Of a stretch of 64,000 nucleotides of DNA, positions 1 to 8,771 are shown piece by piece. Source of the stretch: CAUSKK01 sp963532425 (GTDB lineage Bacteria; Pseudomonadota; Gammaproteobacteria; Cardiobacteriales; Cardiobacteriaceae); assembly GCA_963532425.1 (NCBI GenBank), contig CAUSKK010000003.1:62001-126000 (forward strand), written 5' to 3'. Each line of letters starts with the position of its first letter. The first letter of the stretch is position 1. The translations under genes were made by a program, and so were the position numbers. The notes below the pieces were generated by a model. The model did not search any database and had not been told where the DNA came from. It saw nothing but the letters and a program-made list of their open reading frames with translations.

Positions 1-1035
1 CCGGGGGCGGAGATTATCCGCCTGACCCCCACCAGCCTGGTGGTGGCCTTCCGCACCGGCCGGCCCGGGGCGAAAATCGGCCTGCGTGCCGACCTGGACG
101 CCCTGCCCATTCAGGAGGAACGGCCGGATTTGTCCTTCCAGTCCGAGACCGCCGGCGTTATGCACGCCTGCGGCCACGACGGCCACACGGCCATGCTGAT
201 GGCCGTCTGTGTCTACCTTTCCGACCACCGCGACGCGCTCAGCGGCGAAATCTACGCCATCTTCCAGCACGCCGAGGAGGTGCCGCCCGGCGGCGCCAGC
301 GAACTGCTGGCCACGGGCTTTTTTAACGATTTTGACTTCATCTACGGCCAGCATCTGCTCAGCAGCCTGCCCACCGGCGTCATCGACATCAAGGAGGGGG
401 CCTGCAGTGCCAACGCCGACGTCTACCGTCTCAACATCATCGGCCGGGGCGGCCATGCGGCCCTGCCCGAGCAGACCATTGACCCGGTGCTGCTCGGCGC
501 CCAGTTCGTAACCCTGCTGCAAACGCTGGTGGCCCGGCGCGTGGCGCCCCAGGAGGCCATGGTGATTTCCAACACCGTTTTCCAGGCCGGCACGCTGCAG
601 AACATCATTCCCGGCACGGCCTTTCTCATGGGCAGCGTGCGCACGGTCAGCAGCCGGGGCCGGGATTTTGCCCGGCGCGAAATTGAAGCGCTTATCGCCG
701 GTCTCTGCCTGACCCAGGGGGCCCGCTATGAATTCGACTACCAGCCCGGCTACGACCTGACCTGGAATCACCCGCGCAAAACCCAGCTGGTGCGAGCCCT
801 GGCCGAGAAGCGCTTCGGCAGCGCGGTGGAAAGTCTGCCGCCGCTGCTCATCGGCGAGGATTTCAGCGCCTTTGCCCAGCGCATTCCGGCCACCTTCGTC
901 TTCATCGGCGCCGGCAACGAGGAGAACCACGCCCCCCATCACCACCCCAAATTCGGTCTGGACGAGGCCAGCCTGGCCCTGGGCTGGCAGCTGATGGTGG
1001 ATGTGGCCCGCCACGGCGAAATCTTCCGGGACTAG
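1..1035 (+). CDS. M20-family amidohydrolase, 5' truncated by window edge
   Basis: Metal-dependent amidohydrolase of the M20D peptidase family (hippurate, N-acyl amino acid or similar amide hydrolysis). The frame is open from base 1, so the true start lies upstream. The GTG at 40 is internal, because the conserved RADLDALPIQEE stretch follows only 17 codons later and the N-terminal lobe is missing. Metal-site motifs are visible: ACGHDGHT near 165-190, HAEE near 270, GQHLL near 350 and HHHP near 940. The dimerisation lobe follows the GRGGHAA segment. The stop at 1033 is followed after 2 bp by the next gene, suggesting one transcript. The exact substrate cannot be told from sequence. Confidence 0.88.
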   Translation, partial: PGAEIIRLTPTSLVVAFRTGRPGAKIGLRADLDALPIQEERPDLSFQSETAGVMHACGHDGHTAMLMAVCVYLSDHRDALSGEIYAIFQHAEEVPPGGASELLATGFFNDFDFIYGQHLLSSLPTGVIDIKEGACSANADVYRLNIIGRGGHAALPEQTIDPVLLGAQFVTLLQTLVARRVAPQEAMVISNTVFQAGTLQNIIPGTAFLMGSVRTVSSRGRDFARREIEALIAGLCLTQGARYEFDYQPGYDLTWNHPRKTQLVRALAEKRFGSAVESLPPLLIGEDFSAFAQRIPATFVFIGAGNEENHAPHHHPKFGLDEASLALGWQLMVDVARHGEIFRD

Positions 1036-1037
1036 CC

Positions 1038-1787
1038 GTGCAGATTGAAGCGCTCCTGTACAGCCCCGAGGTGCTGGCCGGCAACGAGGACGATTTGCTG
1101 CTGAAAGACCTGATTCGGCTCTGCCGGGAACGCCAGCTGGAACTGGCCTCGGTGCAGTATCTGGGTTCGGACTATGGCCAGCTGGTTAGCACCTTCCGCT
1201 GGGCCCGCAGCCGCAACCGGCTTTTTCTCAGCTACGGCGGCACCGGCGGCGGCAGCCGGGAGCAGGTGCGGGCGGCGGTGGCGGCGGCCTGCGAGGCCCC
1301 GTTGCAGCTGCACGCCCCGGCCGATGGCTATCTGTCTCGGGTGTTCGGCGACCGCTACCAGCCCCGCCATCGCGAGCTGGTGCACTTTCCCCGGGGCTCC
1401 CGGCTGATTCCCAATCCGGTCAGCTATGTGCCGGGCTTTTCCTATGCCAATCTCTTCTGCCTGCCGGCGGCGCCGCGCAGTGCCCTGCCGATGACGGTCT
1501 GGGTGCTGGATAAATACGCCCGGCACAGCAACCTGCGCAGCCGCCACTACTGCGCCCTGCTGCTGAAATGCAGTGAGGCGGCGGCCCTGAAAATTAAAGA
1601 GCAGCTCGACGCTCTCTATCCGCTGGCCCAGATTCTCGTCCTGCCCAAGGACAGTGGCGAAATCGAGCTGGGTTTCGAGGGCGAGGCAGCGCCAACGCTG
1701 ACGGCCTTCAGCACGGCCAAGGTGCTGGTGGCCGGCCAGGGCATACCCTTCCAGAGCACGGCCGGCCGCCATCTGCCCCCGGGCTAA
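1038..1787 (+). CDS. CinA-type molybdopterin-binding-domain protein
   Basis: A 249-residue protein with a GTG start 2 bp after the amidohydrolase stop. It matches the MoCF/CinA N-terminal fold (competence/damage-inducible protein A family). The core FLSYGGTGGGSR (about residues 63-74) corresponds to the GGTGGT loop of that fold. The later segment with LIPNPVSYVPGF and FCLPAAP matches the family's PNPVG...PGF...LPGVP pattern. The C-terminal CinA amidohydrolase (PncC) domain is absent, as in the short proteobacterial versions. The function of these short forms is poorly defined; a pyrophosphatase or damage-response role is only by family analogy. The family call is fairly sure, the role is not. 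Confidence 0.65.
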   Translation: MQIEALLYSPEVLAGNEDDLLLKDLIRLCRERQLELASVQYLGSDYGQLVSTFRWARSRNRLFLSYGGTGGGSREQVRAAVAAACEAPLQLHAPADGYLSRVFGDRYQPRHRELVHFPRGSRLIPNPVSYVPGFSYANLFCLPAAPRSALPMTVWVLDKYARHSNLRSRHYCALLLKCSEAAALKIKEQLDALYPLAQILVLPKDSGEIELGFEGEAAPTLTAFSTAKVLVAGQGIPFQSTAGRHLPPG

Positions 1788-1800
1788 ATGACCCCAGGCG

Positions 1801-1825
1801 GCGCTTCCCCGGAAGCGCTTTTTTT
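1801..1825 (+). terminator. Rho-independent terminator after the CinA-type gene
   Basis: GCGCTTCC-CC-GGAAGCGC followed by a run of T. The stem consists of two inverted halves of the genome's GAAGCGCTTC repeat. Confidence 0.8.
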
Positions 1826-3725
1826 ACGGCCACGGTTTTTTATGACGGCCCCGGGCCGCCTTCCTTTCCCTCCTCCACCCTCTAGGGTTCTGCCGGCTCG
1901 CGGGGCCACACGGCCGTTTTTCTTTCCCCGGCCCAATACCGCCGAAGCGCTTCGGACTGCCAGCGTCGGAACGCGGCCCCGCGCTTAGATTGCCCCAGCT
2001 CGGCATGAAGCGCTTCCCCCTTCCCCTTCAAGGCCCGCCGGCGAAAACGCCCCGGCCCGCCTCCAGCGCTTCCAAAAACACCGACGCGCTTCATTCCGAA
2101 ACGCCGCACCAGTTCGTTAGAGCCAAGGCGCATTCGCTTTGGAATGCCACCTAGGGGAAACCATCTGGGCTGAAGTCTTTTGCGCTTTCCCGGCTTGTCC
2201 TTTTTTAGAAGCGCTTCGCTGGGAACTGGACTTCAAGCCGGAAGCGCTTCTTTCTGAAATAGCGCCCCGGCCCGTCTCTGAAATACCACCACCGAAGCGC
2301 TTCGTTCTGAAACTTCACCCCGCCCCAAGAAGCGCCCTCCCTTGCTTGGCTTTCCCGACGAAGCGCTTCCCCTTGCGCTGAATTCCGGAGCGAAGCGCTT
2401 CCTTCTTTCCACCCAGTCCGTTTCCCTTTCTGGGGGCAGGGAATGCCAAAGCGCTTCCTTGGCCCCCCTCAAAACCCCAACCCGGGCTAGCCAGCGTTTC
2501 GCCAGAAGCGCTTGCTTAAGGCCGTCAAAATTAAAGCGCTGTAGAAGGGGCAAGTCCAGCCGGAGCAATAATGGCGAAGCGCTTCTCTCCGACTATACAG
2601 GGAAAGGGTTCAGCTCCCGGCCAACGCTTCTAGGCCGAAGCGCTTCAGCCTTGGGAGATGCGGAGAAATAAAGCACTCCCCCTTTCCATTCAGCCGGCCT
2701 TTAGCTCGTCCCATTCGGCCACCCCCGGGGCGAAGCGCTCCCTTCTATAAATGCTGCTGGGGGCGGAAGCGCTTCTCCTCCGGCCGCAAAAGAATCTAGG
2801 TCAGGGATTTTCTGGCGGGCCAGAACAAAGCGCTTTCTTCTTATCCCTCCGGTGGAAGCGCTTCGTTCTGAAACGCCGCCCCGGTCGTCTAGCTGCTGGT
2901 GAAGGGCTGGGTTGGGAATCCTCGCCCATAAACCGGATTCACAAGACTGAAGCGCTTCCCCGCCGCTGGTTTAGAAGAGGAGCGCTTCTCTCCCGTTGGC
3001 GGCGCGGATTTGGGCTGGGGCCGGTGGCCGTTTTAGAACGAAGCGCTTCGTTAGAACCGGGCTAGGCAATCAAAGCGCTCCCCTGGGGTTTAGAAATGGC
3101 GAAGCGCTTCCCTCCGAAAGACTGGCCGGACCAATCCCGGCGGGAAGAAATCCGTTTGCTGGGAGTACGGCGCTCCCGGCCGGCTCTCCCAAACAAAAAC
3201 CAGGCCGGGGGTAAAGACTATGGAAGCGCTCCCCCTTTCTTGGCTGGCAGGAACGGGCCGGAGGTGGCGGCCCTCAGAGCCGAAGGAAGCGCTTCCCCGG
3301 CGGCCGGCTCCGGCCGGTTTCAAGCGGGTGTTCAGAACGAAGCGCTTCGTTGGAACTGGGCTAGGCAATCGAAGCGCTCCCCCTGGGCCTGGGGCAGGTT
3401 GGGGAATGGCCCTTAGAAAAGGGCGGTTGTTGGGAAAGAAGCGCTTCGTTCTGGGCCGCCTGAATGGCCGTTAGAAAAGGGCGGCAGCGGGGGGAAGCGC
3501 TTCCCGCCGGAGATATGGACCGAAGCGCTTCCCTCCGGCCCGCGAGGAAATCCGGGCCGGGGATTTTCCGGTGGGCCAGCCCGAAGCGCTTCGCTCCGCA
3601 AGACGGAGCGAGTCGGGGCGTTTGTAGAAGGAAGCGCTTCCCCAAAACCCGCCGGCGGGAACGAAGCGCTTCGGCTTTTCCGCCCGTCCGGCCACAAAAA
3701 AAGCGCTCCGGGGAGCGCTTCGTTG
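1810..3725. repeat. GAAGCGCTTC palindrome array 1
   Basis: About 1.9 kb without a credible gene between convergent genes (CinA-type on plus, DUF4139 on minus). I count close to 38 copies of the AGCGCT core, most of them full GAAGCGCTTC, at irregular 25-90 bp spacing. The commonest contexts are AACGAAGCGCTTCGTT, GGAAGCGCTTCC and a shortened GAAGCGCTCCC. Linker text recurs: the stretch with GGGCTAGGCAATC near 3058 returns near 3358. Frames through the array translate to repetitive EAL, SAS and KRF peptides and are not genes. Confidence 0.95.
3696..3720 (-). terminator. Terminator for the DUF4139 gene
   Basis: Read on the minus strand: AAGCGCTCCCCGGAGCGCTT then a T run. The stem is made of two palindrome-type halves and sits 16 bp past the stop. 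Confidence 0.8.
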
Positions 3726-3736
3726 GGGGGCGGTGA

Positions 3737-5077
3737 TTAGAACTTCACCCGCGCCGTGTATTTCAGCACGGCCTTGCCCTGGGCGGGCACCTCGATTTTC
3801 CAGCGGGCGGTGGTGCTGTTTTCCTTCTCGTGCGGGCTGCTTTCCTCGCGCATCTCCCATTCCGGCGGCAGGATTTCGCGCACATCGGCGGTGATGGCCT
3901 GGTCCTTGGCGTTGAACAGGGTGATTTGGTTGGTCAGCTCGTAGGTTTGGCGGCGGCTAATGCCATAGTCCAGCCGTTTCCAATCCAGCTGCTCATATTC
4001 GGCGCGCACGTCGAAGGCCTCGCCCAGCTTCAGGCGCACATCCTCATTCTTGGCCGTGTGCTTGATGCGGTCTTCGCCGATGAACTGTTTCTGGCCGCTG
4101 CTGTCCTGCTGGTAGACGCGAACCACGCCGGCGGGCAACGCCATGTTTTTATTCTCAAATTTCAGATAAACCTGGGCCTGGGCCTTCTCCTTGTCGCCCT
4201 GCTGGCTGACGTTGCGGGTGAAATCGTACTGGCGCTGCAGCGGAATCTTGGCCTCGTCCAGCAGGGCCACCTGCTTGGTCTGGTTGTTGAGCACCGTCGC
4301 CGGCCGGCCCAGGGAGTAGAGGTGATATTCAAAGAGGGCCTCCTCGCTCACCTCCAGCGCCGCATCGGCCATGGGGGCCGCCGCCATGGCCAGCCTGGCC
4401 CGGCGCGCCCCGTACTGATACTCCTCGGGGGCGCGATTGACCTCGCCGGCCACCAGCTGCACCCGGGCCGCCTCGAAGTCCTTGCCACTCTTGTTGTCCA
4501 GGGTTACCCAGCCGGCCAAATCCAAAGTGTCCTCCTTGCTGAGATTGGCCACATAGTCGGCCTTCCAGTTGAAGCCCTGGGTGAGATAGCTCAATTCCAC
4601 CTCGGCCTTCTGGGCCTCGGGCGAATTCAACAGCACGCTCAGGGTCGGGCGCTCGCGCAGATTGGCGGGGATTTCCGGGAAGCTGAGCCGGGCCTTGGCC
4701 GGCAGGCCGTGTTCGATGCGGTTGGCATATTTGAGAATGACGCCGTCGTTGTTGGCCAGCACCGTGGCCTTCTCGCTGCCGCCGTGCTCATAGAGCACTT
4801 CCACTTCCCTGTTGATGTACTTTTTCAGCAGCGACGGGTAGTCGAGCAGGTCGTAATCAAAGTTCTGTTCGAGAATCTGAAAGTTCTGGGGTGAATGCAA
4901 AACCACGCTCTGGGGAATGATGCTGGCGGCCACATTGACCAGGTCGATTTTGTTTTCGCCGCTCTGCAAATCCAAGCTGCGATTTTCGCTGACCAGCGCC
5001 AAATTCTGGTTGTAGATGGTCAAATTATCGGCGGCCATGGCACTTCCTATGAGTAAAAAGAGTAAAGACTTTTTCAT
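3737..5077 (-). CDS. Exported DUF4139 domain protein
   Basis: A 446-residue protein with a clear Sec signal peptide (MKKSLLFLLIGSAMA, cleavage after AMA). The mature N-terminus LTIYNQNLALVSENRSLDL is the typical opening of DUF4139 proteins, whose biochemical role is unknown. A middle region (about residues 165-230) reads as beta-sandwich-like sequence and the C-terminus ends in a beta-rich YTARVKF. There are no Cys ligands or catalytic motifs that I can identify. It is predicted periplasmic or envelope-associated. It is followed on its own strand only by a terminator and array 1; upstream lies the DMT transporter on the same strand with a 19-bp gap. Confidence 0.8.
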   Translation of the reverse strand: MKKSLLFLLIGSAMAADNLTIYNQNLALVSENRSLDLQSGENKIDLVNVAASIIPQSVVLHSPQNFQILEQNFDYDLLDYPSLLKKYINREVEVLYEHGGSEKATVLANNDGVILKYANRIEHGLPAKARLSFPEIPANLRERPTLSVLLNSPEAQKAEVELSYLTQGFNWKADYVANLSKEDTLDLAGWVTLDNKSGKDFEAARVQLVAGEVNRAPEEYQYGARRARLAMAAAPMADAALEVSEEALFEYHLYSLGRPATVLNNQTKQVALLDEAKIPLQRQYDFTRNVSQQGDKEKAQAQVYLKFENKNMALPAGVVRVYQQDSSGQKQFIGEDRIKHTAKNEDVRLKLGEAFDVRAEYEQLDWKRLDYGISRRQTYELTNQITLFNAKDQAITADVREILPPEWEMREESSPHEKENSTTARWKIEVPAQGKAVLKYTARVKF

Positions 5078-5095
5078 GTTGGTTAGAACCTCTGA

Positions 5096-5956
5096 TTAAC
5101 GGTTTTTCGGCGGCATTGCACTGAGAATGCCGGCCCCGATGATAACGGACATGGCCAAGATTTGCGACCAGCCCAGCGCTTCGTTGAAGTAGAAGTGGGC
5201 GAAGGTGGCCGAGAAGACCACGGTCAGATAGGAGAGGGCGGCGACGGTGAATTTTTCCCCGACCCGGTAGGCATTGGTCAGGGCCAGCTGGCCGAGCAGG
5301 GCGCTGAGGCAGATGCCGGCCAGTTGGGGCAGGGCCGCCCAGCTGAGGCCATGCCAACCGCTGAGGCTGGCCAGGGCGGCGCTGAGCAGGGTGCTGATGA
5401 CACTGAAATAGAAGACGATGCGCCAGGAGGGTTCGTTGAGCTGGCCCATGGCGCGCAGCTGCAGATAGGCCCAGCCGGCCAGCAGGGAACTGGCAATGGC
5501 GCTGAGCAGACCCAGGTGGTCAAGGCCGGCCAGCTGGGGCTGGAGCAGCAGAATGACACCGGCGAGGCCGAGGCCGAGGGCGGCCAGGGTCAGGGGGCGG
5601 ATTTTTTCGCCGAGCAGCAGGAAGGACAGCAGGGCCAGGGACAGGGAGGAGGTGTAGGAGAGGGTTACGGCCGTGGCCAGGGGCAGGCGGCTGAGGGCGT
5701 AGAAAAAGCAGGTCATGGAGACGGCGCCGCTGATACTGCGGCCGAGGTGCAGTTTCCAAAGGGGCGTTCTGAGACTGCCGCCCCGGCGCCAGACCGCTAG
5801 GCCCAGCAGGAAAATGGCCGGCATGGTGCGCCAGAAAACCAATTCGGCGGCGGAAAAGGCGAAGCGCAGATTGACGGCCTTGACCAGCAGGCCCATCAGG
5901 GCAAAGCTGGCCACGGCCACCAGCGCCCAGAGAATGCCGCGCAGATGTCCGTTCAT
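5096..5956 (-). CDS. DMT-superfamily (EamA) transporter
   Basis: A 286-residue inner-membrane protein made of two EamA repeats, about ten hydrophobic helices. The first repeat runs roughly residues 7-135 with the conserved pattern FALMGLLVKA...FWRTMPAIFL; the second covers about 150-280 and ends in GAGILSAMPPKNR. The family exports or imports small metabolites and amino acids; nothing here identifies the substrate. comF lies 25 bp upstream on the same strand, and the DUF4139 gene 19 bp downstream, so a shared transcript is plausible. Confidence 0.85.
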   Translation of the reverse strand: MNGHLRGILWALVAVASFALMGLLVKAVNLRFAFSAAELVFWRTMPAIFLLGLAVWRRGGSLRTPLWKLHLGRSISGAVSMTCFFYALSRLPLATAVTLSYTSSLSLALLSFLLLGEKIRPLTLAALGLGLAGVILLLQPQLAGLDHLGLLSAIASSLLAGWAYLQLRAMGQLNEPSWRIVFYFSVISTLLSAALASLSGWHGLSWAALPQLAGICLSALLGQLALTNAYRVGEKFTVAALSYLTVVFSATFAHFYFNEALGWSQILAMSVIIGAGILSAMPPKNR

Positions 5957-5981
5957 GGGGATTCCTAAAATTAAAGACGGC

Positions 5982-6668
5982 CTATTTTCCCAGAAGGCAG
6001 AGGGCGAAGACAGCGCCAGCGCCGCCGGCCCGCAGACAGCGGGCGGCCTCCTCTAGGGTGGCGCCGGAGGTGAGCACATCGTCCACCAGCAGCACCGAGG
6101 CCGGGGCCGGGCCGGTGAGATAGAAGGCGTCGCGAATGTTGCGGCGCCGGGCCGGACTGCCGAGCTGCAGCGACTGGGGCGGCCGTTCCTGCCGTTGCAG
6201 CAGGCGTAAATTGAGGGGGAGTTGCTGGCGCCGGGCCAGGGTTTTGACCAGCAGGGCGGCCAGATTGAAGCCCCGCTGCACCAGCCGCCGACCGCTGCTG
6301 GGAATGGGCAGCAGCACCGTCGCCGGGGGAAGCGCTTCGTCCAGGGCGGGCAGCCAGGCACGCAGCACCGCCAGGGCCCGGGCGTCGCGGCCGAATTTGG
6401 CCCGCAGCAGCAGTTCGCGGTTGAGGCCATCGTAGCGGCGTTCGACGAAGAGGGCGTTCAGCGGCGAAGCGCTTCGGCAGCGCTGGCAGTGGCTCAGAGC
6501 CGGGTCGGGCAGGCGGTGGTTACAGCAGCGGCAGTGGCGCGGCAGCCGGTGACTCCGGCGGGCACAGTCGGCACAGAGCAGCGGCGCCGGGGCCGCAGCA
6601 CAGCCGGCGCAGGTTGGTTCCAGCAGCCAATGGCCAAGGGCACGCAGCCGGGGGCCGAAGCGCTTCAC
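5982..6668 (-). CDS. comF: ComF-family phosphoribosyltransferase-like competence protein
   Basis: 228 residues. An N-terminal zinc-finger-like part has Cys at 20, 23, 32 and 35, plus a second cluster at 46-64. A C-terminal type I phosphoribosyltransferase domain carries the PRPP loop VLLVDDVLTSGAT near residue 195. ComF is required for uptake or processing of transforming DNA in competent bacteria, so the gene hints at competence. The start is GTG at 6668, and the palindrome GAAGCGCTTC directly follows it, encoding KRF as residues 2-4. An AGGAGG lies about 10 bp upstream, inside a 30-bp tandem repeat. A second palindrome copy is at about 6463 and a third near 6330. Confidence 0.9.
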   Translation of the reverse strand: MKRFGPRLRALGHWLLEPTCAGCAAAPAPLLCADCARRSHRLPRHCRCCNHRLPDPALSHCQRCRSASPLNALFVERRYDGLNRELLLRAKFGRDARALAVLRAWLPALDEALPPATVLLPIPSSGRRLVQRGFNLAALLVKTLARRQQLPLNLRLLQRQERPPQSLQLGSPARRRNIRDAFYLTGPAPASVLLVDDVLTSGATLEEAARCLRAGGAGAVFALCLLGK

Positions 6669-6675
6669 CGGGGAG

Positions 6676-6735
6676 CCAGCCTCCTGCTCTCTCCCGGGAG
6701 GCTAACCAGCCTCCTGCTCTCTCCCGGGAGGCTAG
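6676..6735. repeat. Two tandem 30-bp units between suhB and comF
   Basis: Units 6676-6705 and 6706-6735 are identical except for the final base. Each contains an inverted repeat (AGCCTCC...GGAGGCT). The second overlaps the last codons of suhB, so the unit looks like a duplication of the suhB 3' end. On the minus strand each unit carries AGGAGG, which provides the comF ribosome-binding site. Confidence 0.9.
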
Positions 6736-7526
6736 CTAGCCTCCTGAATGCGAGCGAGCAGCTGTTTGTGCAGATAGCCATTGGCGCAGACGATATTGTC
6801 CAGGTCGTAGGTGGCGCTCTGGCCGGCAAAGTCGCTGGCCAGGGCCCCGGCCTCCTGGGCGATGATGATGCCGGCGGCGATGTCCCAGGGGTGAATGCCC
6901 ATTTCAAAGTAGCCGTCGAGACGGTTGGCGGCCACGAAACACAAATCCAGGGCGGCGGCGCCGAAGCGGCGGATGTCGCCAAATTCGGTCAACACGCTTT
7001 GCACCAGCGCATATTGGCGCGGCAGCAGCTGGGGCGTGCGCGTCGGAAAGCCGGTGGCAATGATGGCGCGCAGGCTATCGCGGTTCTGGTGGACGCGCAG
7101 GCGGCGGCCGTTGAGCTGGGCCCCCTGGCCGCGCACGGCGGTGAAGGTTTCGTTGCTAACCGGGTTATGCACCAGGCCCAGTTCCAGCTTGCCCTTGCGC
7201 ACCAGGGCGATGGAAATGGCGAAGTGGGGCAGGCCGTGTAGAAAATTGGTGGTGCCGTCGAGGGGGTCGATGACCCAGAGATATTCGCTGTCCCCGGATT
7301 GGGCCCGCTGGCTACCGCCCTCCTCGCCGAGGAAGTCATGGCTAGGGTACTTTTCCCGCAGTGCCGCCACGATGAGTTTTTCGGTGTTTTTATCCACCTC
7401 GCTCACCAAATCGGCCCGACCCTTTTCTTCGATTTGAATGCGGTCGAGATGATGGAAAGCGTCTTCCAGATAGCGGCCGGCCTCTTCGGCCACCCGTTTG
7501 GCGATGTTCAGCATGGGGTAAGACAT
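6732..7526 (-). CDS. suhB: Inositol-1-monophosphatase
   Basis: 264 residues, the usual family length. Mg2+-dependent phosphatase of the inositol monophosphatase family; SuhB also acts in rRNA antitermination in enterobacteria. Metal and catalytic motifs are GEE at 67-69, DPLDGTTNF at 87-95 and WDIAAG near 218. The start at 7526 is followed by MSYPMLNIA, typical for SuhB. Its promoter presumably lies in the A/T-rich 7527-7650 region, divergent from the tRNA pair. Confidence 0.95.
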   Translation of the reverse strand: MSYPMLNIAKRVAEEAGRYLEDAFHHLDRIQIEEKGRADLVSEVDKNTEKLIVAALREKYPSHDFLGEEGGSQRAQSGDSEYLWVIDPLDGTTNFLHGLPHFAISIALVRKGKLELGLVHNPVSNETFTAVRGQGAQLNGRRLRVHQNRDSLRAIIATGFPTRTPQLLPRQYALVQSVLTEFGDIRRFGAAALDLCFVAANRLDGYFEMGIHPWDIAAGIIIAQEAGALASDFAGQSATYDLDNIVCANGYLHKQLLARIQEAS

Positions 7527-7638
7527 GGGGAAATCCTCAATAAAAAGGGAAATTTTAGCAAATTAAACGGCCGTTTCGCTAAAAAATATTTAAATTTCAA
7601 CTAATTAATAAAAAAGACGAAAAAAACGCGAGAAAAAC

Positions 7639-7666
7639 TAGACAGACCAGATTTTTTCTTTATAAT
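7639..7666 (+). promoter_or_regulatory. Sigma70-type promoter for tRNA-Val/tRNA-Asp
   Basis: TAGACA (-35, 7639-7644) and TATAAT (-10, 7661-7666) with a 16-bp spacer, ending 13 bp before the mature tRNA-Val 5' end. Confidence 0.75.
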
Positions 7667-7679
7667 GCAAACCTTCTTC

Positions 7680-7755
7680 GGAAGCTTAGCTCAGTTGGTA
7701 GAGCATCGCCCTTACAAGGCGAGGGTCATAGGTTCGAGCCCTATAGCTTCCACCA
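7680..7755 (+). tRNA. tRNA-Val (UAC)
   Basis: 76 nt including encoded CCA. The acceptor stem GGAAGCT/AGCTTCC is perfect. Anticodon loop CTTACAA gives anticodon TAC. D-arm and T-arm (GGTTCGAGCC) are canonical. tRNA-Asp follows after 2 bp. Confidence 0.97.
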
Positions 7756-7757
7756 GC

Positions 7758-7834
7758 GGAGTGGTAGTTCAGTTGGTTAGAATACCTGCCTGTCACGCAG
7801 GGGGTCGCGGGTTCGAGCCCCGTCCATTCCGCCA
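7758..7834 (+). tRNA. tRNA-Asp (GUC)
   Basis: 77 nt including encoded CCA. Acceptor GGAGTGG pairs with CCATTCC (one G-T). Anticodon loop CTGTCAC gives GTC. Co-transcribed with tRNA-Val. Confidence 0.97.
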
Positions 7835-7851
7835 TTCTCCTTTTTCTAATT

Positions 7852-7875
7852 TCCACCATTAGGTGGATTTTTTTT
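7852..7875 (+). terminator. Terminator after the tRNA pair
   Basis: TCCACC-ATTA-GGTGGA followed by eight T. Confidence 0.85.
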
Positions 7876-7907
7876 GCCCGCCGTTTTTGTCGGCTTTTTT
7901 GGGCCAC

Positions 7908-7933
7908 AAAAAAAGCGCCCCGGGGGAGCGCTT
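7908..7933 (-). terminator. Terminator for the small exported protein
   Basis: On the minus strand AGCGCTCCCCCGGGGCGCT precedes a run of seven T. The 5' half resembles the GAAGCGCTTC repeat. Confidence 0.8.
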
Positions 7934-7956
7934 CTGTTTTCGGCCAGCGGCAATAA

Positions 7957-8487
7957 TTACTTCTTGGCTTCTTCTTTGGCTTCGGGTTTAGCGCCAGCTT
8001 CGGCATTGGCTTCAGCTTTAGCTTCGCCGCCTTGACCACCGGGAACCGGCGCCAGTTTGGCAGCTTTTTCCACATCAATGCCACATTCTTTGCTGGCGGC
8101 AATAGAATCGGCCTGCAGTTTTTCACCCTCTTTGCTCAGGGCTTCAACGGCCTTCATATCCTGCTTGTCAGCGGCGGCGGCGATTTTTTCCATCAAATCC
8201 CAGGCTTCTTTGTGCTTGGATTTTTCAATGAAACAGCCACAGGCTTTTTCGTCGCCGAGTTTTTCTTCAATACAGGTGTTTTTGTTGGCTTCCAGGAAGG
8301 CTTTTTCCTGCTCGCGGAACTTGCCGGTTACCAGCTTGACCGCATCGCTCTGGGTTTTGATTTTGGCTTCATTCTTCTTCAGGAGTTCGGTCATTTCCTT
8401 GTCCATCCGTTGATTGAAATCGTTCAGGTTTTCGGCCTGGGCGGTGAAAACCACAGCGCCGAGTAGCAACATTAGGAGTTTTTTCAT
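7957..8487 (-). CDS. Small exported Lys/Glu/Ala-rich protein, unknown
   Basis: 176 residues. A signal peptide (MKKLLMLLLGAVVFTAQA) predicts periplasmic location. The mature part is mostly helical and charged. It has four Cys (in NTCIEE, ACGCF and KECGI), possibly two disulfides. The last 25 residues are a low-complexity KAEAxAEAGAKPEAKEE tail. No family recognised. It stands alone between the tRNA pair and slyX-ppiD and has its own terminator. Confidence 0.75.
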   Translation of the reverse strand: MKKLLMLLLGAVVFTAQAENLNDFNQRMDKEMTELLKKNEAKIKTQSDAVKLVTGKFREQEKAFLEANKNTCIEEKLGDEKACGCFIEKSKHKEAWDLMEKIAAAADKQDMKAVEALSKEGEKLQADSIAASKECGIDVEKAAKLAPVPGGQGGEAKAEANAEAGAKPEAKEEAKK

Positions 8488-8564
8488 AAATGTTTTTCCT
8501 TTTTGGTTAAAAACTGGGAAACCGCCGCAGCGGTAAATTTAATTTAAGAAAGGGGAGCATTCTA

Positions 8565-8771
8565 CTAATAATGGGGCGGAATGTCATCCCGCAGGTTCCG
8601 CCCCGCCGTCAGCAGCCCACTTTCCCACTGGCTCTGCAGCCAGCGCAGGCGCTCGTCCTGGCTCCGCAGCTGCTTTTCCAGTTCCAGCAGGTGGCGCTGC
8701 AACGCCTCAATAATGTCCTCCTGGTAGGCCAGTTGGATTTCAAGATGGGTGAGACGTTCGCCGCTGTCCAT
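8565..8771 (-). CDS. slyX: SlyX-like coiled-coil protein
   Basis: 68 residues starting MDSGERLTHLEIQLAYQED, a good match to the SlyX family: short, one heptad-rich coiled coil, ending in the family's DDIPPHY. I chose the ATG at 8771 rather than a longer frame because it overlaps the ppiD stop as ATGA, indicating translational coupling, and because the family starts here. The function of SlyX is unknown. Confidence 0.88.
   Translation of the reverse strand: MDSGERLTHLEIQLAYQEDIIEALQRHLLELEKQLRSQDERLRWLQSQWESGLLTAGRNLRDDIPPHY

Noticed and set aside
1788..3736. Many open frames of 80-130 codons in the palindrome arrays
   Set aside because: They translate the repeat into EAL, SAS and KRF peptides, overlap on both strands and have no ribosome-binding sites or family similarity.
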